DNA from: Pseudomonas oryzihabitans
Lineage (GTDB): Bacteria; Pseudomonadota; Gammaproteobacteria; Pseudomonadales; Pseudomonadaceae
DNA: 64,000 nucleotides
Assembly: GCF_014522265.1 (NCBI RefSeq)
Contig: NZ_CP017024.1
Location: forward strand, 951,001 to 1,015,000
Direction of reading: 5' to 3'
Numbering within the stretch: the stretch's first letter is position 1; every line of letters starts with the position of its first letter. Below, one piece after another: positions 50,237 through 58,243 of the stretch. Position numbers and translations under genes: made by a program. The notes beneath the pieces are model-generated. The model did not search any database. It saw only the letters and a list, made by a program, of their open reading frames with translations, and was not told the DNA's origin.

Positions 50237-50329
50237 ATCGGCCAACCGCGCGGACCCGAGGGGCCGAACGTGTGAGTGAGCTCAGGCTAGAACGACGCCG
50301 CGGACAAATCAACAAATTTTCCACATGAG

Positions 50330-50358
50330 ATTTTATGGAATTTAATTTCCATAACTGG
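50330..50358 (-). promoter_or_regulatory. Promoter and RpiR operator A (iol operon/regulator)
   Basis: TGGAA-N6-TTCCA at 50336-50351 inside AT-rich DNA between iolC and the divergent rpiR gene. On the minus strand a -10-like TAAAAT (50330-50335) abuts it, the same geometry as at B and C; the -35 is weak. A further half site TTCCA lies at 50319-50323. It can repress iolC and autoregulate rpiR. Confidence 0.7.
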
Positions 50359-50445
50359 CGTACACTGCGCCTGCCGTCCCACTTCGACGCCGCCCGGCGA
50401 ATGGGTTAAGTTGCCGGCACAAGAATCCCTACCGCGAGATTGCCC

Positions 50446-51360
50446 ATGTCCTCCGACTCCCCGGCCGACGACCCCCTCAGCAGCGCGCCGCTGGCCGATC
50501 CGCCCGGCAACGTCGAGCAGTTGCTGGCCTGCATCGCCCGTGACTACGAGGCCCTGCCACGCCAGCTGAAACGGGTGGCCGCCTATGTCAGCCAGCAGAG
50601 CGACAGGGTCATGGTCGATCGCATCAGCGACATCGCCGGGCAGTGCGAGGTGCATCCCTCGGCCATCGTGCGCTTCTCCCAGCGCTTCGGCTTCAAGGGC
50701 TTCAGCGAGATGCAGGCGTTGTTTCGCGAGGCCTACACCCACAAGACCACGCCGGTACAGAACTACCAGCAGCGCATCCGCAGCATGATCGCCAACAAGA
50801 GCCAGCGCGCCAGCAGCGGCGATCTGGCCCGCGAGTGCATCAACGCCACCCGCTCGGGGCTGGATCGACTGGCCGAAGAGCTGGACGACGCCGCCTTCGA
50901 CAAGGCCGTCGACCTGCTGGTGAACGCCGAGAACATCTATGTGGTGGGGGTGCGCCGCTCCTTCGCCGTGGCCGACTACCTGGTCTACAACCTGCAGCAC
51001 ACCAACAAGCGCATCCACCTCATCACCGGCCTGGGCGGCGGCTATCGCGAGCAGATGCGCAGCATCGCCCAGGGCGACCTGCTGATCGCCATCAGCTTCA
51101 GTCCCTATGGCAAGGAAAGTCAGCAGTGCGTGCGCATCGCCCAGCACCACAAGGCCAAGACACTGATCATCACCGACAGCAATCTCTCGCCCCTGGCCAA
51201 GCGCGCCGACGCCCTGCTGCTGGTCAACGAAGGCAGTGCCTTCGCCTTCCGCTCCCTGAGCGCCACCCTCTGCCTGTGCCAGGCGCTGTTCCTGGCCCTG
51301 GGCTATCGCCTGGAGCTGAAGATGGACGAGATCCAGCTGCCGCTGGACGAGGACGACTAG
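50446..51360 (+). CDS. RpiR-family regulator of inositol genes
   Basis: 304 residues from ATG 50446 (a TTG two codons earlier is in frame). N-terminal HTH-6 domain (LPRQLKRVAAYVSQQSDRVM; CEVHPSAIVRFSQRFGFKGF) and C-terminal SIS sugar-phosphate-binding domain (IYVVGVRRSFAVADYLVYNL; LLIAISFSPYGKESQQCVRI). Divergent from iolC. Such regulators repress iol genes until an inositol catabolite binds; in P. and Sinorhizobium this role is called IolR. Symbol left blank because naming varies. Confidence 0.92.
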   Translation: MSSDSPADDPLSSAPLADPPGNVEQLLACIARDYEALPRQLKRVAAYVSQQSDRVMVDRISDIAGQCEVHPSAIVRFSQRFGFKGFSEMQALFREAYTHKTTPVQNYQQRIRSMIANKSQRASSGDLARECINATRSGLDRLAEELDDAAFDKAVDLLVNAENIYVVGVRRSFAVADYLVYNLQHTNKRIHLITGLGGGYREQMRSIAQGDLLIAISFSPYGKESQQCVRIAQHHKAKTLIITDSNLSPLAKRADALLLVNEGSAFAFRSLSATLCLCQALFLALGYRLELKMDEIQLPLDEDD

Positions 51361-51426
51361 CCGAACCAGCCCCGGCGGGCCGCGCAAACGCTTGATCGAC
51401 AAACAGAAATTTCTTGAGCAGAAGGC

Positions 51427-51455
51427 TTGACAGCCACCGGCGCCTTGCCAATAAT
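51427..51455 (+). promoter_or_regulatory. Strong sigma-70 promoter of tRNA-Met
   Basis: TTGACA (51427-51432), 17-base spacer, AATAAT (51450-51455), then the G+C-only discriminator GCGCGCC typical of stringently controlled stable-RNA promoters. The tRNA begins 13 bases further on. Confidence 0.85.
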
Positions 51456-51468
51456 GCGCGCCTCGGAT

Positions 51469-51545
51469 GGCTACGTAGCTCAGCTGGTTAGAGCATAGCA
51501 TTCATAATGCTGGGGTCCGGGGTTCAAGTCCCTGCGTAGCCACCA
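51469..51545 (+). tRNA. tRNA-Met, elongator (anticodon CAT)
   Basis: 77 nt with encoded CCA. Acceptor GGCTACG/CGTAGCC, D-arm AGCTCAGCTGGTTAGAGC, anticodon loop TTCATAA with CAT, T-loop GGTTCAAGTCC. The first base pair is normal G-C, so it is the elongator and not the initiator. Confidence 0.96.
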
Positions 51546-51554
51546 CCTATTTCC

Positions 51555-51583
51555 AAGGGTCAGCGTAAGCTGACCCTTTTTTA
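51555..51583 (+). terminator. Rho-independent terminator after tRNA-Met
   Basis: AAGGGTCAGC, loop GTAA, GCTGACCCTT then TTTTATT. A textbook hairpin of 10 base pairs. Confidence 0.92.
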
Positions 51584-51621
51584 TTGCCCACGAAAAAGCC
51601 CACCGCGGCACCGCTTTTAGT

Positions 51622-51905
51622 CCCCTCTCCCTCCGGGAGAGGGCTAGGGTGAGGGCCCCGCCCCGCTCTCCCCCGGACAGCCTTCCCGCCCACGGAAAAG
51701 TCCAGCAAAAGCAGACCCAAGCCACAGCTAGCACCGCTCTTCGTCCCCTCTCCCCTCGGGAGAGGGCTAGGGTGAGGGCCCCGCCCCACTCTCTCCCCCG
51801 GACAGCCTTCCCGCCCCGGAAGAGTCCAGCAGAAGCAGACCCAAGCCACAACTAGCACCGCTCCTCGTCCCCTCTCCCTCCGGGGAGGGCTAGGGTGAGG
51901 GCCCC
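51622..51905. repeat. Three tandem CCCTCACCC-type units (inverse orientation)
   Basis: Units of CCCCTCTCCCTCCGGGAGAG then GGCTAGGGTGAGGGC at about 51622, 51745 and 51869 (period 123-126). The whole 120-base spacer (ACAGCCTTCCCGCCC..., AGTCCAGC..AAGCAGACCC, GCACCGCTC) is repeated too. With the terminators on each side it accounts for the 432-base gap to otsA. Confidence 0.9.
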
Positions 51906-51932
51906 TTCCCACCAAACCTCAGCCTCACCCCA

Positions 51933-51958
51933 TGAAAAAGCCCGGCCTAAGCCGGGCT
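51933..51958 (-). terminator. Rho-independent terminator after otsA
   Basis: On the minus strand GAGCCCGGCTTAGGCCGGGC is followed by TTTTTC. It lies 20 bases beyond the otsA stop. Confidence 0.88.
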
Positions 51959-51977
51959 CCATCACCGCGCAACACGC

Positions 51978-53429
51978 TTACAGGGCGACCTTCTGCTTGC
52001 TCTCCAGCTCTTCCCCAGCAGCCGCGTCCTGGGTCTCGATGGACTGCACCAGCGCCTTGGAGCTGAAGGCCCGCAGATCGCGCAGGAAGTTGTCCCGCCA
52101 GGAGGCCAGATCCGCTTTGCGGATCACCCGCATCATGTCTTCGTAGCGCGATTTGCGCTCTTCCAGCGGCATGCGCAGCGCCCGGTCCAGCGCCTCGGCC
52201 ATGCCGACATGGTCATAGGGATTCACGATCAACGCCGAATTGAGTTCGCGCGCCGCACCGGCGAAGCGCGACAGCACCAGCACGCCCGGATTTTCCGGAT
52301 CCTGGGCCGCCACGTACTCCTTGGCCACCAGGTTCATGCCATCGCGCAACGGCGTCACCAGGCCGACGTCGGAGGAGCGGAACAGCCCCATCACCGTGCG
52401 TCGGTCGTAGCTCTTGTTCAGGTAGCGGATCGGCGTCCAGTCCAGCTCGGAGAAATGGCCGTTGATATGGCCGGCATGGCTCTCCAGCTGACGCCGGATG
52501 TTCTGGTAGGAGACCACGTCCGCCCGAGACGAGGGCGCGATCTGCACGAATTGCACCGCCCGGTGATGCTCGGGGAAATGCTCCAGCAGTTTTTCGAACG
52601 CCTGGAAGCGCTCCACCAGCCCCTTGGAATAGTCGAGGCGGTCGACGCTGACGATGGTCTTGTAGGGCACGCCCTCGATGCTGCGCGAGATGAACTGGCG
52701 CCGCGTGCGATAGGACTCGGCCTGCTTCTGGATGACGTCTGGCATTACGCCGATGGGATAAACGCCGACCCGGAAGTTATGACCGTAGGCGGTCAGGCTG
52801 CCGTCCTTCTCCAGCACGCCACGCACCTCGCGGGTGATGTAGTCCTGGAAGGCCAGTTGGTCGGTATCGGTCTGGAAGCCGATCAGGTCATAGAAGCACA
52901 GGGTCTTGAGCAATTCGTTGTGCGGCGGGATGGCGGTGAGGATCTCCGGCGCCGGGAAGGGAATGTGCAGGAAGAACCCGATGCGGTTGCGAATGCCCAG
53001 CATGCGGCAGGCTTCGGCGAAGGGAATCAGGTGGTAGTCGTGCACCCAGATGATGTCATCGGGCTTGAGCAAGGGCTTCAGGCGCTCGGCCATGGCCATG
53101 TTGACGCGTCGATAGCCGTCGTACTCTTCACGGTTGTAACGCGCCAGGTCGATTCGATAATGGAAGATCGGCCAGAGGGTGGCGTTGGAAAAGCCGCGGT
53201 AGTAGTGGTCGTAGTCGCGCTTGGTCAGGCCGAAGGTCACATAGTCGATATTGTCCTTGGTCTGGGTCTTGGCCGGCCCGTTCTCCTTGACCGTATCGCC
53301 ATTCCAGCCGAACCAGATGCCACCCGACTTGCGCAGGGCGTCCAGGACACCCACCGCCAGACCACCCGCGGTCGCCTTGCCTTCCTCGATCGGGGCCACC
53401 CGATTCGATACCACCACTAAACGGCTCAT
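51978..53429 (-). CDS. otsA: Trehalose-6-phosphate synthase
   Basis: 483 residues from ATG 53429 (AGGAGACTAGG upstream, inside the otsB end). GT20 enzyme joining UDP-glucose and glucose 6-phosphate. Motifs: [29 protein letters not shown] (UDP-glucose loop), [36 protein letters not shown] (catalytic Arg/Lys), [16 protein letters not shown]. Gives trehalose 6-phosphate for osmoprotection. Coupled to otsB, one base apart. Confidence 0.95.
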   Translation of the reverse strand: MSRLVVVSNRVAPIEEGKATAGGLAVGVLDALRKSGGIWFGWNGDTVKENGPAKTQTKDNIDYVTFGLTKRDYDHYYRGFSNATLWPIFHYRIDLARYNREEYDGYRRVNMAMAERLKPLLKPDDIIWVHDYHLIPFAEACRMLGIRNRIGFFLHIPFPAPEILTAIPPHNELLKTLCFYDLIGFQTDTDQLAFQDYITREVRGVLEKDGSLTAYGHNFRVGVYPIGVMPDVIQKQAESYRTRRQFISRSIEGVPYKTIVSVDRLDYSKGLVERFQAFEKLLEHFPEHHRAVQFVQIAPSSRADVVSYQNIRRQLESHAGHINGHFSELDWTPIRYLNKSYDRRTVMGLFRSSDVGLVTPLRDGMNLVAKEYVAAQDPENPGVLVLSRFAGAARELNSALIVNPYDHVGMAEALDRALRMPLEERKSRYEDMMRVIRKADLASWRDNFLRDLRAFSSKALVQSIETQDAAAGEELESKQKVAL

Positions 53430-53430
53430 C

Positions 53431-54189
53431 CTAGTCTCCTTGCTTATAATGTGGCGCGAGGTCACGGCTCAGCTGCTGCAGCCAGAGGGCTACCGCTTCC
53501 ACCGAAGGCAGGCGGGTCTTGGCGACCGTCTCCCCCTCCCCTACCTTGACGGTCAGACCGCCTCGCGCATTGACGACAGTGAACCCCTCTTCATCGGTGC
53601 GATCGTCACCGAGAAACACCGGCAGGCAGCCGGCAAAGGGTTCCAGTTCGAGAAAACGGGCGATGGCCTCACCCTTGCTCGCCGCAGCGGGCTTGAGTTC
53701 GAAGACGCACTTGCCCGGCTGCAACTTGAATTCGGGATGGTCGGCGGCGATGCCTTCAGCCAGTTCGCGAACCAGGGCTTCCTTGTCCGGCGCCTGGCGA
53801 TAGTGCAGGGCGAAGGCCACGCTCTTGCGTTCGAGCAGCAGGTCCGGATGCGCCGCCAGTGCGGTCTCCAGGCGCCGACCGACGTGCGCCAGCATCTCCG
53901 CATCCAGGCTCACCCGATGGATCTCGCCCTGGGGATCGCGCCACTCGGCGCCATGGACGCCAGCCGCTGGCAGCCGCAGCGGCGCCGTGAAGCCGTCGAT
54001 CTCCGCCAGCGGCCGCCCGGAAACCACGGCGACGCCATGGTGGCGCGCCAGCTGTTCAAGGGCAGCGAGGGTTTCAGCGGGAATGAAAACCTGTTCCGGA
54101 CGTGGCTGCAATTCTGCCAGGGTGCCATCCAGATCGAAGAAGAAGGCCAGCGGCTGGCCCGATGAGGTGAGGCTGTCGAGGTCGATCAT
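53431..54189 (-). CDS. otsB: Trehalose-6-phosphate phosphatase
   Basis: 252 residues if started at ATG 54189 (MIDLDSL); an upstream GTG at 54228 would add 13 residues, and neither has a clear ribosome site. HAD phosphatase: nucleophile motif FFFDLDGTLAEL with two Asp, VVSGRPLAEIDGF, AAGVHGAEWRD, Lys motif ASKGEAIARFL and GDDRTDEEGF. Removes phosphate from trehalose 6-phosphate. First gene of otsBA. Confidence 0.92.
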   Translation of the reverse strand: MIDLDSLTSSGQPLAFFFDLDGTLAELQPRPEQVFIPAETLAALEQLARHHGVAVVSGRPLAEIDGFTAPLRLPAAGVHGAEWRDPQGEIHRVSLDAEMLAHVGRRLETALAAHPDLLLERKSVAFALHYRQAPDKEALVRELAEGIAADHPEFKLQPGKCVFELKPAAASKGEAIARFLELEPFAGCLPVFLGDDRTDEEGFTVVNARGGLTVKVGEGETVAKTRLPSVEAVALWLQQLSRDLAPHYKQGD

Positions 54190-54316
54190 GGAAGGTACGA
54201 CTGCCGGGTCATCGTATGGTTCGTTCACATCTTCCGGCGGTGCCGAGGAATTCCCCTTGCCGGCGCGTAGTCGGATTCAGGGAGATGCTCTAGCAGCCCT
54301 GCCTTTGGAGACCACC

Positions 54317-54850
54317 ATGAACAAGCCCGACATCACCAAGACCCCCGAAGAGATCGACGACATTCAGGACCGCATGGGTGACATGCGCGAACTCGACTTC
54401 AGCGATCGCAAGGACGAGCGCGGTGGTCGCATCGGCGACGAAATGGACGCGCGCGACTATGAAGGCCAGTTTCCCGAAGAGCGCGTGCGCCAGGCCGGCA
54501 TGACCGGCGGCGAAACCCTGGATCATCAACCGACGATGGACGACGCCAGCCCCGAGACCCTGCTGGACGAAACCGGCGCGCGCTCGCCGACCGACTACGG
54601 CGATGCCTGGCCGAACGACAAGGAACTGAGCGTGGTCGAGGACAGCGACATCGGCGGCGGCTCCGGTCAGGACGAAGCCGAACTCGGTCGCAGCCATCCG
54701 CTGGATGGCGAGGCCTGGGACGGCGAAGCCGACGCACCCAACGAAGCCGAGACCCAGCGAGAGGCCCGCTACGCCGATCTGGATGCGAACGACGAAGACC
54801 TCGCCGGCGACACCAGCCTGGATCTGGACGAAAAACGCGCCGATCACTGA
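54317..54850 (+). CDS. Acidic, probably disordered protein of unknown function
   Basis: 177 residues, strongly rich in Asp, Glu and Gly with little hydrophobic content, so likely unfolded and cytoplasmic. Reads MNKPDITKTPEEIDDIQDRM and later GETLDHQPTMDDASPETLLD. Similar pseudomonad proteins are sometimes labelled HPr-related or serine kinase/phosphatase, labels I find no sequence support for. GGAGACCACC precedes the ATG. Convergent with rimI, divergent from otsB. Confidence 0.82.
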   Translation: MNKPDITKTPEEIDDIQDRMGDMRELDFSDRKDERGGRIGDEMDARDYEGQFPEERVRQAGMTGGETLDHQPTMDDASPETLLDETGARSPTDYGDAWPNDKELSVVEDSDIGGGSGQDEAELGRSHPLDGEAWDGEADAPNEAETQREARYADLDANDEDLAGDTSLDLDEKRADH

Positions 54851-54863
54851 GGCCGCTGACGGC

Positions 54864-55316
54864 CTAGTCGAGCAGCGTACAGGCCATCACCAGCGCATCT
54901 TCCCGGCCGCCGACCGCGGGATAATAGTCCCGCCGGCGGCCGATCTCGTTGAAGCCATAGCGTTCGTACAGCCGATAGGCCGACTGATTGCTGGCGCGTA
55001 CCTCTAGGAAACACTCGTTGGCCTTGGCCTTGCGCGCTTCCTGCAGCAGGTGTTCCAGCAGCCGCAGGCCGAGTCCCCGGCCCTGGCTTTCCGGCTTGAT
55101 GGTGATATTGAGCAGATGAGCCTCGTCGAGAATGACGTTGATCACCCCGTGCCCCACCTGCTGCTCGCCAGCCGTCATCACCCAGCAGTCGTAGGACCTG
55201 AGCGCATCGGTGAAGATGCCGCGGGTCCAGGGATGGCTGAAGGCCTGATATTCGATCTTCAACACCGTGTTCAGATCGGCTTCGGTCATCCGCCGAAAGC
55301 TCACCGCATCGTTCAT
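54864..55316 (-). CDS. rimI: Ribosomal protein S18 N-alpha-acetyltransferase RimI
   Basis: 150 residues, GNAT fold. Acetyl-CoA loop IKPESQGRGLGLRLLEHLL, substrate region YQAFSHPWTRGIFTDALRS and the final ASNQSAYRLYERYGFNEIGR RRDYYP (split) are RimI-specific. Starts in ATGA overlap with the upstream gene stop at 55313, so is coupled to it. Confidence 0.94.
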   Translation of the reverse strand: MNDAVSFRRMTEADLNTVLKIEYQAFSHPWTRGIFTDALRSYDCWVMTAGEQQVGHGVINVILDEAHLLNITIKPESQGRGLGLRLLEHLLQEARKAKANECFLEVRASNQSAYRLYERYGFNEIGRRRDYYPAVGGREDALVMACTLLD

Positions 55317-56142
55317 TGCCGTTCCATCCAGCGGCGCCGCAACGGGCGCATGGCTTGCCAGAGCGCGGCCTTGGCGGCCGGCTCTTCCATCAGGATATCC
55401 AGTCCCGGCACCAGCCAGGCCGGGCCCAGGGCGGTGTCCCGCTCCACCCCCGTGAGCTGCGCATCCTCGACCCCGCTGCAGCGTCGCGCGGCCACACCGA
55501 TCAGCCAGAGTCCCAGGCCCTCGCCCAGGCGCTCCTGGTGCCCCGAGACGAAGCTCTGCACGAATTCAGCGGCCGCCGCCGGCCCCTGGTCGAGTTGACC
55601 GTTGTTGAGCAGTGGCCAGCGAATGGGCTCTTCACTGACGATCCGCGGCGTGTCCGGCAGGCCGGCAGCGCGCAGCAGATCCCGGAGCAGCAGGTAGGCC
55701 GGATCCCGCACCCCCAGGGTATCGCCGGTAGGCAACTCCAGCAGCAGCAGGCAGCGCCCGGCCTGCAACAACTGCAAGGCAAAACGGGGCGCCGGCTCCC
55801 GCGCTGGCGGCGGCGCACGTTCCGGTTCCGGCTCGGCCACGGGGGCGCAGCCGGCTTCAACGCCGCAGGTCGCGGGATCTCGATGCGCGGCCGATTCGCC
55901 GGCGGTGCCTCGGCTACCGCAGCGGCCGGCGCGGTCTTGGCCACCGGCTCCGGGCGTACCACCCGAGCCACGACAGGCGCCGCTTCCGGCTCCTCGACCC
56001 ACAGGGCTTCCGGGCGCGAAGGCGCGGCGAAGGGCAACACCGTGCGCGGCACCCAGACATCCAGCTGCAACGCCTGCAGATAGGCGCGACGACGCGCCTC
56101 GGCGGCAAGCGAGGGGCTGGTGGAAGGGGCGGGGTCGGACAT
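55313..56142 (-). pseudogene. rimI-linked protein of unknown function, frameshifted
   Basis: N-terminus MSDPAPSTSPSLAAEARRRA with QALQLDVWVPRTVLPFAAPS, then an Ala/Pro-rich linker. After RPAALKPAAP the frame is lost; one base is missing from the G5 run at plus 55841-55845. With it restored the protein continues VAEPEPERAPPP..., PRFALQLLQAGRCLLLLELP, and ends PLRRRWMERQ at 55313, 276 residues. The gene is normally found immediately before rimI in pseudomonads and is often annotated loosely as TonB-like, probably only for the Pro/Glu linker. Likely sequencing error or very recent mutation. Confidence 0.78.
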
Positions 56143-56313
56143 GGGCGGATCCTAAGAGCCTGCGCTGTTACGCGGCGGGATTATGCGGGGCGGCATTGTC
56201 GCGCGGATCGCCGCGGATCGAAAGGCCGCCCTGCCCATCGGTCCCACCGGGGTCACATCGAAGGCTTTGGCGTCTGGAGTACAATGGCGCTTTTGTCTGG
56301 TGCGGTCCCCGCC

Positions 56314-57576
56314 ATGATCGACCCCAAACGCGTCCTGCGTACCCTCGCCGAACACTGGCACCTCATCGACCCGCTGTGCGCCCACTTCGACAGCGGCACC
56401 CTGGGCCTGGCCGAGTTGCGTGCCCGCCTGGCCGAGCAGCTGCTCGAGCGCACGCCGGCCGACCTCACCGCCCTGCTCGACACCTGGATCCGCCTGGACA
56501 TCCTGGTGCCGGTGGCCAAGAGTCCCAATCGCTTCGAGCTCAATGGTCAGATCCACGACTTCCTCGGCTATCTCAGACGCGAACACCGGCTGGGCCTGTG
56601 CCTGGAGATCGAAGCCTACCTGCGCCACCTGGAACGCCTCGCCGGTCACATCCGCGAAGCCTTCGACAATCGCGACGGCCCGGACCTCGTCCGCCAGCTG
56701 CGCCTGCTCGACATGCGCGTGCGCGATGTCCTCAAGAAGCTGGCCAACGATGGCCATGCCCTGGAAGGCGTCGCCGAGCGCGCCAAGACCAGCGATCGCC
56801 AGATCCCCCTGCGCCAGCGTTATGCCGAGGTGCTGGCCACCTGGGATGAATACGTCGAGCCGATGATCCAGCTGGTGGCCGCCGACGGCGCCTTCGAACG
56901 GGGTGTCCACCGCGTCGAGCAGGTGCTCCTGCACCTGCTGGGCGAACAGCAGCGCCTCGGCCACCTGGTCGACGACGACCTGTTGCTGCGCACCCAGGCG
57001 CGCATCCTGGAGATGCACAACGCCGCCCAGCTGGCCCTGCGTCGTGCCCGCGAATTGCTGCTGCCGCTGCGCGAGGAAGCGCGCCGGCACAATGCCGTGA
57101 CCCGGGGCGCCGCCCTGGCCCTGGCCACCATCCGCCGCAAGGGCCTCGACGCCGTACCCCAGGCCGCCCTGCCGCTGTTCAGCCGGCCGCAGAGTGTCTT
57201 TCTCGGCACCACCGCCCAGGTTGAAAGCTATGTCTACGCCCTGGCCCGCTTCGAGCCCAAGCCGGCGCGCTTTCCCAGCCAGGCCAATCGGCCGCGCGAC
57301 AGCGAGCGCCCGGCGGCGCCCCGCACCGCCCGCGAGATGCTTGATCTCTGCCAGGACGCCCTGCCGCTGCCCGACCTCATGGCCTGGTTGCTGGAGCAGG
57401 AGCCGGCCGGCGATACCGACGAGCTGCTCTACTGGTTCTCGCGCCTGTCCCGCGATGCGCGCTTCCAGCGCCAGCGCCTGGACCGCCGCCACTACGACAC
57501 CCTCGAACACCGCGTCAGCCTGTGCTCCTACGCCCTGACCGCCCGATCTCCCGCGAGCGACGCCCATGCAACTTGA
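56314..57576 (+). CDS. mksF: Condensin subunit MksF (kleisin)
   Basis: 420 residues from ATG 56314. MukF-like kleisin of the MksBEF condensin, linking the SMC heads; acts in chromosome organisation. Nearly all helical: RVLRTLAEHWHLIDPLCAHF, winged-helix-like LDTWIRLDILVPVAKSPNRF, then long helices and SLCSYALTARSPAS at the end. Overlaps mksE by 11 bases; gene order F-E-B as in PAO1. No strong Shine-Dalgarno is seen. Confidence 0.9.
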   Translation: MIDPKRVLRTLAEHWHLIDPLCAHFDSGTLGLAELRARLAEQLLERTPADLTALLDTWIRLDILVPVAKSPNRFELNGQIHDFLGYLRREHRLGLCLEIEAYLRHLERLAGHIREAFDNRDGPDLVRQLRLLDMRVRDVLKKLANDGHALEGVAERAKTSDRQIPLRQRYAEVLATWDEYVEPMIQLVAADGAFERGVHRVEQVLLHLLGEQQRLGHLVDDDLLLRTQARILEMHNAAQLALRRARELLLPLREEARRHNAVTRGAALALATIRRKGLDAVPQAALPLFSRPQSVFLGTTAQVESYVYALARFEPKPARFPSQANRPRDSERPAAPRTAREMLDLCQDALPLPDLMAWLLEQEPAGDTDELLYWFSRLSRDARFQRQRLDRRHYDTLEHRVSLCSYALTARSPASDAHAT

Positions 57577-58243
57577 CCTCAATGAAATGACCCAGCTCGC
57601 GCCCATCTTCCGCGAGCTGTTCAAGGGCTATCACCTGTCCCGCAGCGAGCCCGAGAGCTATGCCCAGCTCAGCCAGCAGCAGGACCAGTACCGCGCGCTG
57701 TTCCGCGCCCTCGGCTTCGAACTGGTCTGCGATCCGCGCGGCTTCTACTACTTCGTGCCCGAGCAGATGGGCGCCCAGGTCAACAAGACCGCCCAGCGCC
57801 TGGCGCTGTTCACCTTCATCCTGGTCGAGCACCTGGCCGACCAGGGTCGCGATCCGCTGGCCGTGCTCGATGGCGGTACCCTGGGCCGCCACGAACTGCC
57901 GGCGCTGCTGGACAAGTACCGCGACCTCTTCCTGCAGGCCGAGGTCACCACCCAGGAAGAGCTGGAGGAAAAGATCCTGCGCCGCCTGACCCAGCTCGGC
58001 TTCGCCCTGGACAGCAACGGCACCTACCGTTTCCTGCCGCCCATGCACCGCTTCCTCGATGTCTGCCTGACCGTGCAACAGGATCGCGACCTGGCCGCCG
58101 GCCTGCATGCCAGCGACCTGCCACTGCCGACGCCGACCCTCGCCAGCGACGAAGACGGCACCGCGCCGGAAGGCGCCGACGAGGATGACGAAGAGGCCGC
58201 CCTGGCCCGCGCCATCGCCGCAGAACGGGAGTTCGACCTATGA
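57566..58243 (+). CDS. mksE: Condensin subunit MksE
   Basis: 225 residues. Small accessory winged-helix subunit that bridges MksF and MksB. Features: MTQLAPIFRELFKGYHLSRS, FRALGFELVCDPRGFYYFVP, QRLALFTFILVEHLADQGRD, and an acidic C-terminus (DEDGTAPEGADEDDEEAALA). The stop overlaps the mksB start (ATGA). Confidence 0.9.
   Translation: MQLDLNEMTQLAPIFRELFKGYHLSRSEPESYAQLSQQQDQYRALFRALGFELVCDPRGFYYFVPEQMGAQVNKTAQRLALFTFILVEHLADQGRDPLAVLDGGTLGRHELPALLDKYRDLFLQAEVTTQEELEEKILRRLTQLGFALDSNGTYRFLPPMHRFLDVCLTVQQDRDLAAGLHASDLPLPTPTLASDEDGTAPEGADEDDEEAALARAIAAEREFDL

Noticed and set aside
47948..50275. A 775-codon plus-strand open frame
   Set aside because: Antisense to iolE and iolC, which have clear domains and ribosome sites.
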